A stretch of 64,000 nt of DNA from Blastococcus xanthinilyticus (GTDB taxonomy: Bacteria; Actinomycetota; Actinomycetes; Mycobacteriales; Geodermatophilaceae). The stretch is taken from NCBI RefSeq assembly GCF_008124835.1, contig NZ_VNHW01000002.1, positions 422,841 to 486,840 on the forward strand. Direction: 5' to 3'. The stretch's first letter is position 1, and each line of letters begins with the position of its first letter. The notes below the pieces were generated by a model, which saw only the letters and a program-made list of their open reading frames with translations, had not been told where the DNA came from and ran no database searches. This document shows positions 22,820 through 30,586 of this stretch, one piece after another. Made by a program: the position numbers and the translations under genes.

Positions 22820-24421
22820 GTGCGCCGAACGTCCACCGTCTTCTGGGCCTCGTTGCTCGTCGTCCTGCCGTTCGTGGCGTGGGGAGCGATCGCGCCGGAG
22901 TCGCTGGCATCGGCCGCGGATGCCACCCGCGGCTTCGTCGTCGACCGGTTCGGCTGGTTCTACCTGCTGACCGCGACGGCCGTCCTGATCGCGGTGATCG
23001 TCGTGGCGGCGTCCCGGTGGGGCAAGGTCCGGCTGGGGCGGGACACCGACCGGCCGGAGTACACCACCACCGCCTGGTTCGCGATGCTGTTCAGCGCCGG
23101 GATGGGCATCGGGCTGGTGTTCTGGGGCGTGGCCGAGCCGGTGTCGCACTTCCTGACCCCGCCCACGGCCGCCCCGGAGACGACCGCGGCGGCACGGGAC
23201 GCGCTGCGCTACTCGTTCTTCCACTGGGGTCTGCACCCGTGGGGCATCTACGCGGTGCTCGCCATGGCACTGGCGTACGCCCGCTTCCGCCGCGGGTGGA
23301 AGGCCACCATCAGCGGCGCGCTGCGGCCGCTCCTCGGGGACCGCGTCGACGGCCCGCTGGGCACCCTGGTCGACACCATCGCGGTGGTGGCGACCGTGTT
23401 CGGTGTCGCCACCTCGCTGGGGCTGGGCGCCGCGCAGGTCAACGGCGGACTCGCCTCGCTCGACGACGGGTTCAGCATCGGCTCCGGCACCCAGCTGATC
23501 ATCATCGCCGTCGTCACGGTGCTGTTCCTGATCTCCGCGCTCTCGGGCCTTCAGCGCGGCATCAAGTGGCTGTCCACCGCCAACGTGGTCCTGGCCGTGC
23601 TGCTGTTCGCCTTCGTGCTCTTCACCGCCTCGACGGGGCGGCTGGTCGGGGCGTTCACCACGACTCTGGGCAGCTACATCACCGAGCTGCCCACGATGAG
23701 CCTGCAGACCGGCCCGTTCGACGCGGAGCGGTCGGAGTGGATCAACGGCTGGACGGTCTTCTACTGGGCGTGGTGGATCTCCTGGTCGCCGTTCGTGGCG
23801 ACGTTCATCGCGCGCATCTCCCGCGGTCGCACCATCCGTGAGTTCGTGATCGGCGTTCTCGGTGTGCCCACGCTGGTCAGCGGCCTGTGGTTCTCCGTCT
23901 TCGGCGGAGCCGGGATCCTCGCGCAGCAGGACGGCGCGGAGCTCGCGGGGCAGGCCACCGAGTCGCAGTTGTTCGGGCTGCTCGACACGCTGCCCGGCGG
24001 CGTGATCGCCGGTATCGGCGCGATGATCCTGATCGTCACCTTCTTCGTCACGAGCGCCGACTCCGCCACCTTCGTGCTGGGGTCCCTGAGCACCAAGGAG
24101 GGCGCCGACCCGGCGCGCTCGGTCACGGTGGTGTGGGGGCTGGTCATCTCGGCGTCGGCGGCCGCGCTGTTGGTGAGCGGTGGTCTCGCCGGTGTGCAGA
24201 CGGCCTCGATCGTGGCCGCGTTCCCGTTCGCGATCGTGCTGCTGCTGGTCCTCGTGTCGCTGGTCAAGGCGCTGCGCGGCGAGCCGCGGTTGCCCGGCCG
24301 CGCGGCGGCCGAGGCCGCGCCGGTGCCGGTGGGCGCCACGGCCGCCCCGGTGGCCCCCGGCGCTCCTGTCCCCGGGGACGCTCCGGTGACCGAGGCCGGG
24401 GACGGCGTCAGCCGGACCTGA
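22820..24421 (+). CDS. BCCT family betaine/choline transporter
   Basis: This 533-residue secondary transporter of the betaine-carnitine-choline family has 12 predicted helices. The hallmark GMGIGLVFWGVAEP is near residue 92. The tryptophan-rich TM8 segment WTVFYWAWWISWSPFVATF is followed by IARISRGRTIREF. It imports compatible solutes, using Na+ or H+ gradients, for osmoprotection; the specific ligand is inferred. The C-terminal tail is Ala/Pro-rich. GTG 22820 has a perfect AGGAGG upstream. The transcript ends at a strong hairpin that belongs to the duplicated tRNA unit. Confidence 0.92.
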   Translation: MRRTSTVFWASLLVVLPFVAWGAIAPESLASAADATRGFVVDRFGWFYLLTATAVLIAVIVVAASRWGKVRLGRDTDRPEYTTTAWFAMLFSAGMGIGLVFWGVAEPVSHFLTPPTAAPETTAAARDALRYSFFHWGLHPWGIYAVLAMALAYARFRRGWKATISGALRPLLGDRVDGPLGTLVDTIAVVATVFGVATSLGLGAAQVNGGLASLDDGFSIGSGTQLIIIAVVTVLFLISALSGLQRGIKWLSTANVVLAVLLFAFVLFTASTGRLVGAFTTTLGSYITELPTMSLQTGPFDAERSEWINGWTVFYWAWWISWSPFVATFIARISRGRTIREFVIGVLGVPTLVSGLWFSVFGGAGILAQQDGAELAGQATESQLFGLLDTLPGGVIAGIGAMILIVTFFVTSADSATFVLGSLSTKEGADPARSVTVVWGLVISASAAALLVSGGLAGVQTASIVAAFPFAIVLLLVLVSLVKALRGEPRLPGRAAAEAAPVPVGATAAPVAPGAPVPGDAPVTEAGDGVSRT

Positions 24422-24433
24422 TCCCGCCCCCTC

Positions 24434-24472
24434 GCGGCGGGTGGGTGCCGCCCCCCGGCACCCACCCGCCGC
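24434..24472 (+). terminator. terminator of BCCT gene
   Basis: A 17-bp perfect stem (24434-24450 with 24456-24472) with a five-C loop begins 12 bp after the stop. It is the same stem as at 20369-20409. Confidence 0.75.
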
Positions 24473-24498
24473 GGAGCTGGTAGGGTGGGTTCTACCGA

Positions 24499-24575
24499 CG
24501 CGGGGTGGAGCAGCTCGGTAGCTCGCTGGGCTCATAACCCAGAGGTCACAGGTTCGAATCCTGTCCCCGCTACCA
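24499..24575 (+). tRNA. initiator tRNA-fMet (CAT), copy 2
   Basis: This gene is identical over all 77 nt to the gene at 20436, including the encoded CCA, the three G-C pairs in the anticodon stem and the C1/T72 mismatch. TAGGGT is at 24481-24486. Confidence 0.95.
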
Positions 24576-24578
24576 CGA

Positions 24579-24612
24579 CGAAGGCCTGGTCACCACGGTG
24601 ACCAGGCCTTCG
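24579..24612 (+). terminator. tRNA-fMet copy 2 terminator
   Basis: A 16-bp perfect stem (CGAAGGCCTGGTCACC at 24579-24594 and its complement at 24597-24612) is followed by a short pyrimidine-rich tract. Only the outer stem base sequence is shared with the copy 1 terminator. Confidence 0.75.
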
Positions 24613-24655
24613 TGCATCCCGGCAGATGTCCCCGGCGTCCGGCCGAGCGGGTGTG

Positions 24656-24684
24656 TTGTGCGTCACCGCGGATCTCAATAGCGT
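24656..24684 (+). promoter_or_regulatory. candidate promoter for P450 operon
   Basis: TTGTGC (24656-24661), a 17-bp spacer and TAGCGT (24679-24684) form a plausible housekeeping promoter 33 bp upstream of the P450 start codon. Confidence 0.4.
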
Positions 24685-24717
24685 GCGGTCATCGACCACT
24701 GCCCCGGGAGGACGATC

Positions 24718-26028
24718 GTGTCCGTCGACGCACCTGCACCCGGCACCGTGCCACCCCACCGGGCAGGCGCCGCCGATCTCGGCATCGACCTCTCCGACCG
24801 CGACTTCTGGGTGCGCCCGCCGGCCGAGCGGCACGCGGTGTTCGACCGGCTGCGCGCCGAGCGCCCGTTCGCCTTCTTCGCCGAGCCGGTGATCCCGAAC
24901 CTGGCCAGCGGTCCCGGGTACCACGCGGTCACCCGCTACGCCGACCTCGAGGCGATCAGCTGCCAGCCCGCGGTCTTCTGCTCGGGGGAGGGCGCGGTGT
25001 CGATCCAGGACATCCCGGCCGACCTCAACGAGTTCTACGGCTCGCTGATCAGCATGGACGACCCGCGGCACGCGAAGATCCGGCGCATCGTCGCCAAGAC
25101 GTTCACCCCCCGGATGCTCGAGCGGGTCGTGGACTCGGTGGAGGGCATCGTCGACGACGTCCTCGCCGAGGTACGCCGGAAGGCGGCCGAGGGCGACGGC
25201 GCGTTCGACGTCGTCGCCGACCTCGCGGCGCCGATCCCGCTGCGGGTCATCTGCGACATGATGGGCATCCCCGCCGAGGACCGCGCGATGGTGCTCGCGA
25301 AGTCGAACGTCATCCTCTCCGGCGGCGACCCGGAGCTCGTCGAGGACGAGGAGGACCCGCTCACCGGCGTCCTCATGGCCGGCATCGAGCTGGCCGGTCT
25401 CATGGAGCGGCTGGCCGCCGAGCGGGTGCAGCAGCCCACGGACGACCTGACCACCGCCCTGGTCACCACCGAGGTGGACGGCGAGAAGCTGACCCACGAG
25501 GAGATCGCGTCGTTCTTCATCCTGCTGCTGGTCGCGGGCAACGAGACCACCCGCAACGCCATCTCGCAGGGCCTCCTCGCGCTCCAGGAGCACCCGGACG
25601 AGCGGGCCCGCTGGGTGGCCGAGCCGGCGCTGACCCGGACGGCGGTGGAGGAGATCGTCCGCTGGACCAGCCCGATCACCTGGATGCGGCGCACCGCCAC
25701 CCGGGACGGCGAGCTGAACGGCTACCGGTTCGCCGCCGGCGACAAGTTCCTGCTGTTCTACGCCGCCGCCAACCGCGACCCCGAGGTCTTCGCCGAGCCG
25801 CACCGGTTCGACCTGGCGCGCGACCCCAACCCGCACGTCGGCTTCGGGTCCAAGGGGCCGCACTTCTGCCTGGGTGCGCACCTGGCCCGCCGGGAGCTGG
25901 CCGTGACCTTCCGCAAGGTGTTCGAGCAGCTGCCCGACCTGGAGGTGACCGGCCCGCCGGCCCGGCTGCGCTCCTCCTTCGTCAACGGCCTCAAGCGGCT
26001 CCCGGCCCGGCTGACGGTGGCCTCGTGA
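24718..26028 (+). CDS. cytochrome P450
   Basis: This 436-residue soluble bacterial P450 is a class I monooxygenase. Seen are the I-helix AGNETT (273-278), the K-helix EEIVR, the R-containing PHRFDLARDPNPH region and the heme loop GFGSKGPHFCLGAH with axial C384. The blocks LISMDDPRHAKIRRIVAKTF and NLASGPGYHAVTRY resemble the CYP124/125/142 and linalool 8-monooxygenase type, suggesting a terpenoid or sterol-like substrate; this is inference. GTG 24718 begins the protein. Its stop overlaps the start of a ferredoxin gene (GTGA), its likely electron donor. Confidence 0.92.
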   Translation: MSVDAPAPGTVPPHRAGAADLGIDLSDRDFWVRPPAERHAVFDRLRAERPFAFFAEPVIPNLASGPGYHAVTRYADLEAISCQPAVFCSGEGAVSIQDIPADLNEFYGSLISMDDPRHAKIRRIVAKTFTPRMLERVVDSVEGIVDDVLAEVRRKAAEGDGAFDVVADLAAPIPLRVICDMMGIPAEDRAMVLAKSNVILSGGDPELVEDEEDPLTGVLMAGIELAGLMERLAAERVQQPTDDLTTALVTTEVDGEKLTHEEIASFFILLLVAGNETTRNAISQGLLALQEHPDERARWVAEPALTRTAVEEIVRWTSPITWMRRTATRDGELNGYRFAAGDKFLLFYAAANRDPEVFAEPHRFDLARDPNPHVGFGSKGPHFCLGAHLARRELAVTFRKVFEQLPDLEVTGPPARLRSSFVNGLKRLPARLTVAS

Positions 26029-26246
26029 GCCTGCGGCTGGAGGCCGATCTCGAGCGCTGCGTGGGGGCCGGGGCCTGCGAGGCGCTGGCGCCGGACCTGT
26101 TCGAGGTGGGCGACGAGGGCACGGTGGTGGTGCTGCGCCCGCAGCCCGAGGGCGGCGACCTGCGCGACGCCGAGGAGGCGGTGCGGCAGTGCCCGACGCA
26201 GGCCCTCCGGCTGGGCGCGGAACAGCCGCCACCCACGCCCGGTTGA
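26025..26246 (+). CDS. 3Fe-4S ferredoxin, P450 partner
   Basis: This 73-residue ferredoxin has three cluster cysteines: C-V-G-A-G-A-C (CxxAxxC, alanine in place of the second cysteine of a 4Fe motif) and a final CPTQAL. That is the [3Fe-4S] pattern of P450-associated ferredoxins. The GTG start lies in the GTGA overlap with the P450 stop, so translation is coupled. No ferredoxin reductase is present nearby, so the reductase must be encoded elsewhere. Confidence 0.9.
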   Translation: MSLRLEADLERCVGAGACEALAPDLFEVGDEGTVVVLRPQPEGGDLRDAEEAVRQCPTQALRLGAEQPPPTPG

Positions 26247-26253
26247 CCGGGCC

Positions 26254-26544
26254 ATGGAGACCACAGTCACCGACGTCCCCGAGTCCGACCGGTTCGAGAT
26301 CCGCAGCGGCGACCGCATGCTCGGTCTGGCCGCCTACGAACGACGGGGGGACACGGTGGTGTTCACCCACACCGAGGTCGACCCCGACGCCGGGGAGTCC
26401 GGGCTGGGCAGCACCCTGGTCCGGGCCGCGCTCGACGAGGTCCGCTCCCGGGGCGGGTCGGTCGTGCCCCGCTGCTCCTTCGTCGCCGGCTGGATCGAGC
26501 GGCACCCCGAGTACGCCGACCTGGTGGCCGACCGGGACAGCTGA
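26254..26544 (+). CDS. GNAT-like small acetyltransferase (YidJ/Acetyltransf_CG type)
   Basis: This 96-residue truncated-GNAT-fold protein of the Gcn5-related type acts on unknown small substrates. The motifs are FTHTEVDPDAGESGLGSTLV, where the GxGxxLV acetyl-CoA loop follows the H-T-E-V strand, and the closing PRCSFVAGWIERHPEYADL, whose C-S-[YF]-[IV] segment is the family signature. The ATG start is 8 bp after the ferredoxin stop, so it may be co-transcribed with the P450 pair, though a functional link is not evident. Confidence 0.87.
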   Translation: METTVTDVPESDRFEIRSGDRMLGLAAYERRGDTVVFTHTEVDPDAGESGLGSTLVRAALDEVRSRGGSVVPRCSFVAGWIERHPEYADLVADRDS

Positions 26545-26550
26545 GCCGAC

Positions 26551-26582
26551 CTCCGCCGCCCGCGACCTCGCGGGCGGCGGAG
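26551..26582. terminator. bidirectional terminator
   Basis: A perfect 14-bp stem (CTCCGCCGCCCGCG and its complement) has a four-base ACCT loop. It lies between the convergent acetyltransferase and VOC genes. Confidence 0.75.
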
Positions 26583-26604
26583 AAGCGCTGGAGAACGGGT
26601 CGCG

Positions 26605-27114
26605 CTAGAGGACCGTGGCGCCGTACATCTCCCCGAGCGGGTCGGCGATCAGCTCGATGCGGGCGTCGTCGGGGTCGCGGAAGTAGACCGAGACGCCGCT
26701 GTGCACCTCGTGCGGCACGCCCGCCTCGGTGAGCCGCTCGACGAGCCGCTCCCACCGCTCGGGGTCGACGCTGATCGCCATGTGGTGCAGCCCGCCGAGC
26801 ACCTCGGCGTAGGGGCCGACGTCCAGGCCCGGGAAGTCGAAGAAGGCCAGCAGGTTGCCGTTCCCGATGTCGAAGAAGAAGTGCGACGAGCCGGGGTAGT
26901 CGCGGTTCTCGATCAGCTCGGTCAGCGGGAAGCCGAGGACGTCCTGGTAGAAGCGGACGGTCCGCTCGACGTCGCTGCTGATCAGGGCGGTGTGGTGCAG
27001 GCCCCGGGCGGTGGACGCGGGTCGCGAACCGGCGGGCCGGAGGTGGGTCTCGCGGATCCGGGCGCGCTCGGCCTCCAGCGCGGGAAGGTCACGGGGAGCG
27101 TCGGGGGTGGTCAC
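26605..27114 (-). CDS. VOC family (glyoxalase/dioxygenase-fold) protein
   Basis: This 169-residue vicinal-oxygen-chelate protein contains one two-module domain. The first module starts GLHHTALISSDVERTVRFYQ and the second GGLHHMAISVDPERWERL, with the final metal-ligand region ARIELIADPLG. Histidines in the two HH segments and the late Glu are the probable metal ligands. Specificity (glyoxalase, dioxygenase or resistance protein) cannot be told. A 38-residue N-terminal extension rich in Arg/Glu precedes the domain. GTG 27114 is the best start; the long open frame beyond it is shadow of the next gene. Confidence 0.82.
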   Translation of the reverse strand: MTTPDAPRDLPALEAERARIRETHLRPAGSRPASTARGLHHTALISSDVERTVRFYQDVLGFPLTELIENRDYPGSSHFFFDIGNGNLLAFFDFPGLDVGPYAEVLGGLHHMAISVDPERWERLVERLTEAGVPHEVHSGVSVYFRDPDDARIELIADPLGEMYGATVL

Positions 27115-27219
27115 GGCACGGTCCTCTCCGGTGGGGTCGGTCACCGCCGACAACCGCCGGGAGGGTGATCTCCTTCCCCGGGCGTGCCGGCCGGCTGCCC
27201 GCCTGCCAGGGTGGAGATC

Positions 27220-28089
27220 ATGCGCGTGCTCGTGGCCGGATGGTTCAGCTTCGACGAGGTGATCGCCACCGTCGGCGACGAGCTGGGGGCCGACGTCGTC
27301 GTCGGGTGGCTGACCGAGCTGGGGATCGCCCACGACGTCGCCTGGGCGCCCTACCTGGAGCGCGGGGTGCACTGGCGCGACGTCGACCCGGCCGGCTACA
27401 CCCACCTGCTCTTCGTCACCGGCCCGGTGGGCGACCTCCCGCCGCTGCCGGAGCTCACCGCCGCGTTCGCCTCGGCGCAGCGCTGGGCGGTGAACGTCTC
27501 GGTCGGCGACGACGTCGCCCGGACGATGTTCGACGAGGTGTGGGAGCGCGACGCCCCGGGGATCACGCGGCCGGACCTGGCCGTCGAGGGCCCGGTGCCC
27601 GACGCCCCGGTGCTCGCCGTGGCCTTCGCGCCGGTGCAGGGCGAGTACGGCGACCGCAGCCGGGCCGACCGGGTGCGCGGGGTGATCGAGGAGTGGCTGG
27701 CCGCCCGCGCGCTGCCGTGGTTCCCGATCGACACCGACCTGTACGCCAAGCCGCACCCGCGGCGGCCGGCGCAGGTCGAGGCGCTGCTGCGGCGGTGCGA
27801 CGCCGTGGTCAGCATGCGGCTGCACGGGCTGGTGCTCGGGCTGAAGAACGACCGGCCGGTGATCGCCTGCGACCCGATCGACGGCGGCGCCAAGGTGAGC
27901 GGTCAGGCGCGGGCGCTGGACTGGCCCCTGGTCCTGGGGGCCGACGAGGTCACCGCGGACGCCCTCGACGACGCCCTGGCCCGCTGCGTGGGTGGCGAGC
28001 TCTCCGCCGCCGTGGCGCGCTCCCGTGCGCTCGGTGCGGCCGGCAACGCCGATCTCCGCGCGGAGCTCACCCGGCGGCTGGGAGGCTGA
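27220..28089 (+). CDS. polysaccharide pyruvyl transferase family protein
   Basis: This 289-residue protein of the polysaccharide pyruvyltransferase superfamily transfers ketal pyruvate from PEP to sugars. The C-terminal signature VVSMRLHGLVLGLKNDRPVI carries the S-x-R-x-H-G motif of the family. The N-terminal half is Rossmann-like (MRVLVAGWFSFDEVIATVG). ATG 27220 is preceded by AGGGTGGAG. It is convergent with a family 2 glycosyltransferase, their ends overlapping by 23 bp. Both point to a surface glycan, but no full glycan cluster surrounds them. Confidence 0.82.
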   Translation: MRVLVAGWFSFDEVIATVGDELGADVVVGWLTELGIAHDVAWAPYLERGVHWRDVDPAGYTHLLFVTGPVGDLPPLPELTAAFASAQRWAVNVSVGDDVARTMFDEVWERDAPGITRPDLAVEGPVPDAPVLAVAFAPVQGEYGDRSRADRVRGVIEEWLAARALPWFPIDTDLYAKPHPRRPAQVEALLRRCDAVVSMRLHGLVLGLKNDRPVIACDPIDGGAKVSGQARALDWPLVLGADEVTADALDDALARCVGGELSAAVARSRALGAAGNADLRAELTRRLGG

Positions 28090-28960
28090 CCGGGCGCTGC
28101 GCCAGGGCGAACCGGCGCTCGACGTCCGGGGGCACCGGACGGCGCTGCCGCAGGGCTGCCGGCAGCCGCCGCAGCCATCCCCGGACGGCGGTCCGCGCCG
28201 CCGGGTCGGACAGCGCCCGGCGGGCCAGCCGCCCGGCGGCAGGCAGCGCGACGCCGAGCGGCCGGCGCAGCCAGTCGACCAGCAGGTCGTTGCGGGTCTG
28301 CAGCGCCCAGCGGCCCTGCGCGACCGTCGCGGGGCCGGCGGGGTCGTGCCAGGCGACCACGTCGTCGGCGTAGACCTGCTGCCAGCCGGCCGCGGCGAGG
28401 TCGAGGGCCAGCAGGTGCTCCTCGCCGCCGAAGAACAGCAGCGGGGAGAAGCCGCCCACCGCGAGGTAGGCGTCGCGGCGGACGACGGTGGCGAAGGCGG
28501 GGTAGCTCAGCACGTCCGGCCCCGGGCTGCCCGGCGTGGTGCCGAGGACGGCGGCCCGATGTTTCCGCGACACCGCGTCCAGCGCTCCGTCCGGCGCCAT
28601 CCGGACTCGGCCGGCGACGAGGGCCACCGCCGGATGGGCGTCGAGCAGGTCGGCGGCGCGGTCCAGGGCGCCCGCCGCCCACCACGAGTCGTCGTCGGCG
28701 AAGCCGACGTAGGGGGTGGACGTCGACCGGACGCCCACGGTGCGGGCGACGGCTCCGGCGTTGCCGGGCAGCGGCACCACCCCCACCGCGGGATACCGGT
28801 CGCGGACGGCGGCGGCGGTGCCGTCGGAGGACCCGTTGTCGACGACCACGACCGGAGGCCCGCCGGGTTCGACGAGCCGCTCCGGCGAGCGCAGCAGGGA
28901 CGCCCGCCGGTCGCGGGTGGCGATCACGACGCTGGTACGGGGAGCCGGCACGCCGATCAC
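28067..28960 (-). CDS. family 2 glycosyltransferase
   Basis: This 297-residue GT-A fold inverting glycosyltransferase begins SVVIATRDRR. It continues with VVVVDNGSSDGTAA and the metal motif in GFADDDSWWAAG. The acceptor-side region reads GGFSPLLFFGGEEHLLALDLA. There are no membrane helices, so it is a cytosolic enzyme of cell-surface glycan synthesis with unknown donor and acceptor. The start is GTG 28960; a second GTG nine bases on is equally possible. Confidence 0.87.
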   Translation of the reverse strand: MIGVPAPRTSVVIATRDRRASLLRSPERLVEPGGPPVVVVDNGSSDGTAAAVRDRYPAVGVVPLPGNAGAVARTVGVRSTSTPYVGFADDDSWWAAGALDRAADLLDAHPAVALVAGRVRMAPDGALDAVSRKHRAAVLGTTPGSPGPDVLSYPAFATVVRRDAYLAVGGFSPLLFFGGEEHLLALDLAAAGWQQVYADDVVAWHDPAGPATVAQGRWALQTRNDLLVDWLRRPLGVALPAAGRLARRALSDPAARTAVRGWLRRLPAALRQRRPVPPDVERRFALAQRPVSLPAAG

Positions 28961-29043
28961 CCTGCCCGGCCGAGGGCTCGGTGATGCACCGGGAGCGGCG
29001 GCTCCGGGATGTCCCGCGCGGAACGGCCCCGTACGGTTCGGGG

Positions 29044-29355
29044 ATGGTGCTCGAACGCGCGGAGCTGTCGATCCGGCCGGGGCAGGGGGCGGAGTTCGAG
29101 CAGGCGTTCCGCGCCGCCTCCGGCATCATCTCCGCGGTGCCCGGGTTCGCCGGCCTGTCGCTGACGCGGTGCCTCGAGCGGGACGGCGTCTACCTGCTGC
29201 TGGTGCGGTGGGAGCGGCTGGAGGACCACACCGAGGGGTTCCGCGGGTCGGCCGGCTACCAGCAGTGGCGCGAGCTGCTGCACCACTTCTACGACCCGTT
29301 CCCGGTGGTGGAGCACTTCGCGCCGGTGCTGACCTCCGGCCACCCGGTGCCCTGA
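29044..29355 (+). CDS. antibiotic biosynthesis monooxygenase (ABM) domain protein
   Basis: This 103-residue dimeric alpha-beta barrel protein has the pattern ELSIRPGQGAEFEQAFRAA, then VPGFAGLSLTRCLERDGVYLLLVRWE, then WRELLHHFYDPFPVVEHF. This is the ABM fold, which includes heme-degrading enzymes and quinone-forming monooxygenases. The diagnostic residues of IsdG-type heme oxygenases are not clear, so no reaction is assigned. ATG 29044 is used. It lies between the glycosyltransferase and the convergent cystathionine gamma-synthase. Confidence 0.82.
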   Translation: MVLERAELSIRPGQGAEFEQAFRAASGIISAVPGFAGLSLTRCLERDGVYLLLVRWERLEDHTEGFRGSAGYQQWRELLHHFYDPFPVVEHFAPVLTSGHPVP

Positions 29356-29365
29356 GCCAGAGGCC

Positions 29366-30586
29366 TCAGCCGAGGGCCTGCTCGAGGTCGGCCAGGAGGT
29401 CGTCGACGTCCTCGATGCCGACGGAGAGCCGCACGAGGTCGGCCGGCACCTCCAGCGGGGAGCCGGCGGCGCTGGCGTGGGTCATCCGGTGCGGGTGCTC
29501 GATCAGCGACTCGACCCCGCCGAGCGACTCGGCCAGCGTGAACAGCCGGGTGCGCTCGCACACCCGCAGGGCCGCCTCCTCGCCGTCCCGGAGCCGGAAG
29601 GAGATCATCCCGCCGAAGCCGGACATCTGCTTCGCCGCGGTCTCGTGGCCCGGGTGCCCGGGCAGGCCGGGGTAGAGCACCGCCCCGACGTCGGGCCGGC
29701 CGGCGAGGAACTCCGCGATGCGCGCGGCGTTGGCGCAGTGCCGGTCCATCCGGACGCCGAGCGTCTTCAGGCTGCGCAGCACCATCCAGGAGTCGAACGG
29801 GCCCGCCACCGCGCCCATGGCGTTGTGGTTGTAGGCCAGCCGCTCGCCGAGGCCGGCGTCCCGGGTGACGAGCGCACCGCCGACGACGTCCGAGTGCCCG
29901 CCCAGGTACTTCGTGGTCGAGTGCACGACCACGTCCGCGCCCAGCGTCAGCGGCCGTTGCAGGTACGGCGAGGCGAAGGTGTTGTCGACGACGAGCAGCG
30001 CCCCGGCCTCGTGGGCGATCTCCGCCGTCCGCGCGATGTCGGTGATGTTCAGCAGCGGGTTGCTGGGCGTCTCGCACCAGACCACCCGTGTGGTGGGGCG
30101 GATCGCCGCGCGCAGCGCGCCGGCGTCGTCCAGGTCGACCGGGGTGTGCTCCAGCCCCCACTCGGACAGCACGCGGGAGATCAGCCGGAACGTGCCGCCG
30201 TAGGCGTCGCCACCCAGGACGACGTGGTCCCCGGCGCGGCACACCGTGCGCAGCAGGGTGTCCTCGGCGGCCAGCCCCGACGCGAACGCCAGGGCGGTCG
30301 AGCCCTCCTCCAGCGCGGCGAGCGCCGCGTGCAGCGTGTCGCGGGTCGGGTTGCCGCTGCGGCTGTACTCGTAGCCGCCGCGCAGCCCGCCGACGCCGTC
30401 CTGCTTGTACGTGGTGGTCAGGTGCAGCGGTGGGATGACCGCGCCGGTGGCCGGGTCGGGGTCCTGCCCGGCGTGGATGGCGCGGGTGTTGAAGCCCTGC
30501 TGCACGGCTCGACTCCGCCCTCGTTCCGCTCCTCGCTCGCTGGCGCTCGCTGCGATGCTCGCTCGGGCGTCGTTCTCGCGGCTCAC
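29366..30586 (-). CDS. metB: cystathionine gamma-synthase
   Basis: This PLP-dependent Cys/Met-metabolism enzyme joins cysteine to an acyl-homoserine to give cystathionine. Motifs are YEYSRSGNPTRD, FASGLAAEDTLL, VVDNTFASPYLQRPL, the PLP lysine in VVHSTTKYLGGHSD and SLGGVESLIEHP. The sequence alignable with MetB starts QQGFNTRAIHAG. A GTG at 30586 overlaps the upstream stop (GTGA) and gives 406 aa, but its first 27 codons run through a GAGCGA-rich intergenic-type repeat. A GTG at 30505 with GGAGTCGAGCC upstream gives a clean 379-aa enzyme and is the better candidate biologically. It is paired with cystathionine beta-synthase, forming a transsulfuration unit. Confidence 0.9.
   Translation of the reverse strand: MSRENDARASIAASASERGAERGRSRAVQQGFNTRAIHAGQDPDPATGAVIPPLHLTTTYKQDGVGGLRGGYEYSRSGNPTRDTLHAALAALEEGSTALAFASGLAAEDTLLRTVCRAGDHVVLGGDAYGGTFRLISRVLSEWGLEHTPVDLDDAGALRAAIRPTTRVVWCETPSNPLLNITDIARTAEIAHEAGALLVVDNTFASPYLQRPLTLGADVVVHSTTKYLGGHSDVVGGALVTRDAGLGERLAYNHNAMGAVAGPFDSWMVLRSLKTLGVRMDRHCANAARIAEFLAGRPDVGAVLYPGLPGHPGHETAAKQMSGFGGMISFRLRDGEEAALRVCERTRLFTLAESLGGVESLIEHPHRMTHASAAGSPLEVPADLVRLSVGIEDVDDLLADLEQALG
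30508..30575. repeat. GAGCGA-rich low-complexity element between CBS and CGS genes
   Basis: Read on the minus strand, this stretch is built from GAGCGA/GAGCGC-type hexamers (such as GCGAGCGAGGAGCGGAACGA) and resembles dispersed low-complexity sequence seen in actinobacterial intergenic DNA. It lies in frame with the cystathionine gamma-synthase and is translated only if that gene starts at 30586. Confidence 0.45.

Larger units (their letters stand above)
24428..24583. repeat. direct duplication copy 2: terminator hairpin plus initiator tRNA
   Basis: This is the second copy of the segment described at 20363-20519, in the same orientation, 4063 bp away measured between the tRNA starts. Each hairpin terminates the protein gene upstream of it, so the repeat contains a terminator followed by a tRNA promoter and gene. 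Confidence 0.85.

Noticed and set aside
20436..24575. Integrative element attached at tRNA
   Set aside because: No integrase, and the repeated segment contains whole tRNA genes with terminators rather than a 3'-end att core; a duplication is simpler.
27165..28373. 402-codon plus-strand frame
   Set aside because: Shadow of the pyruvyltransferase gene in another frame.
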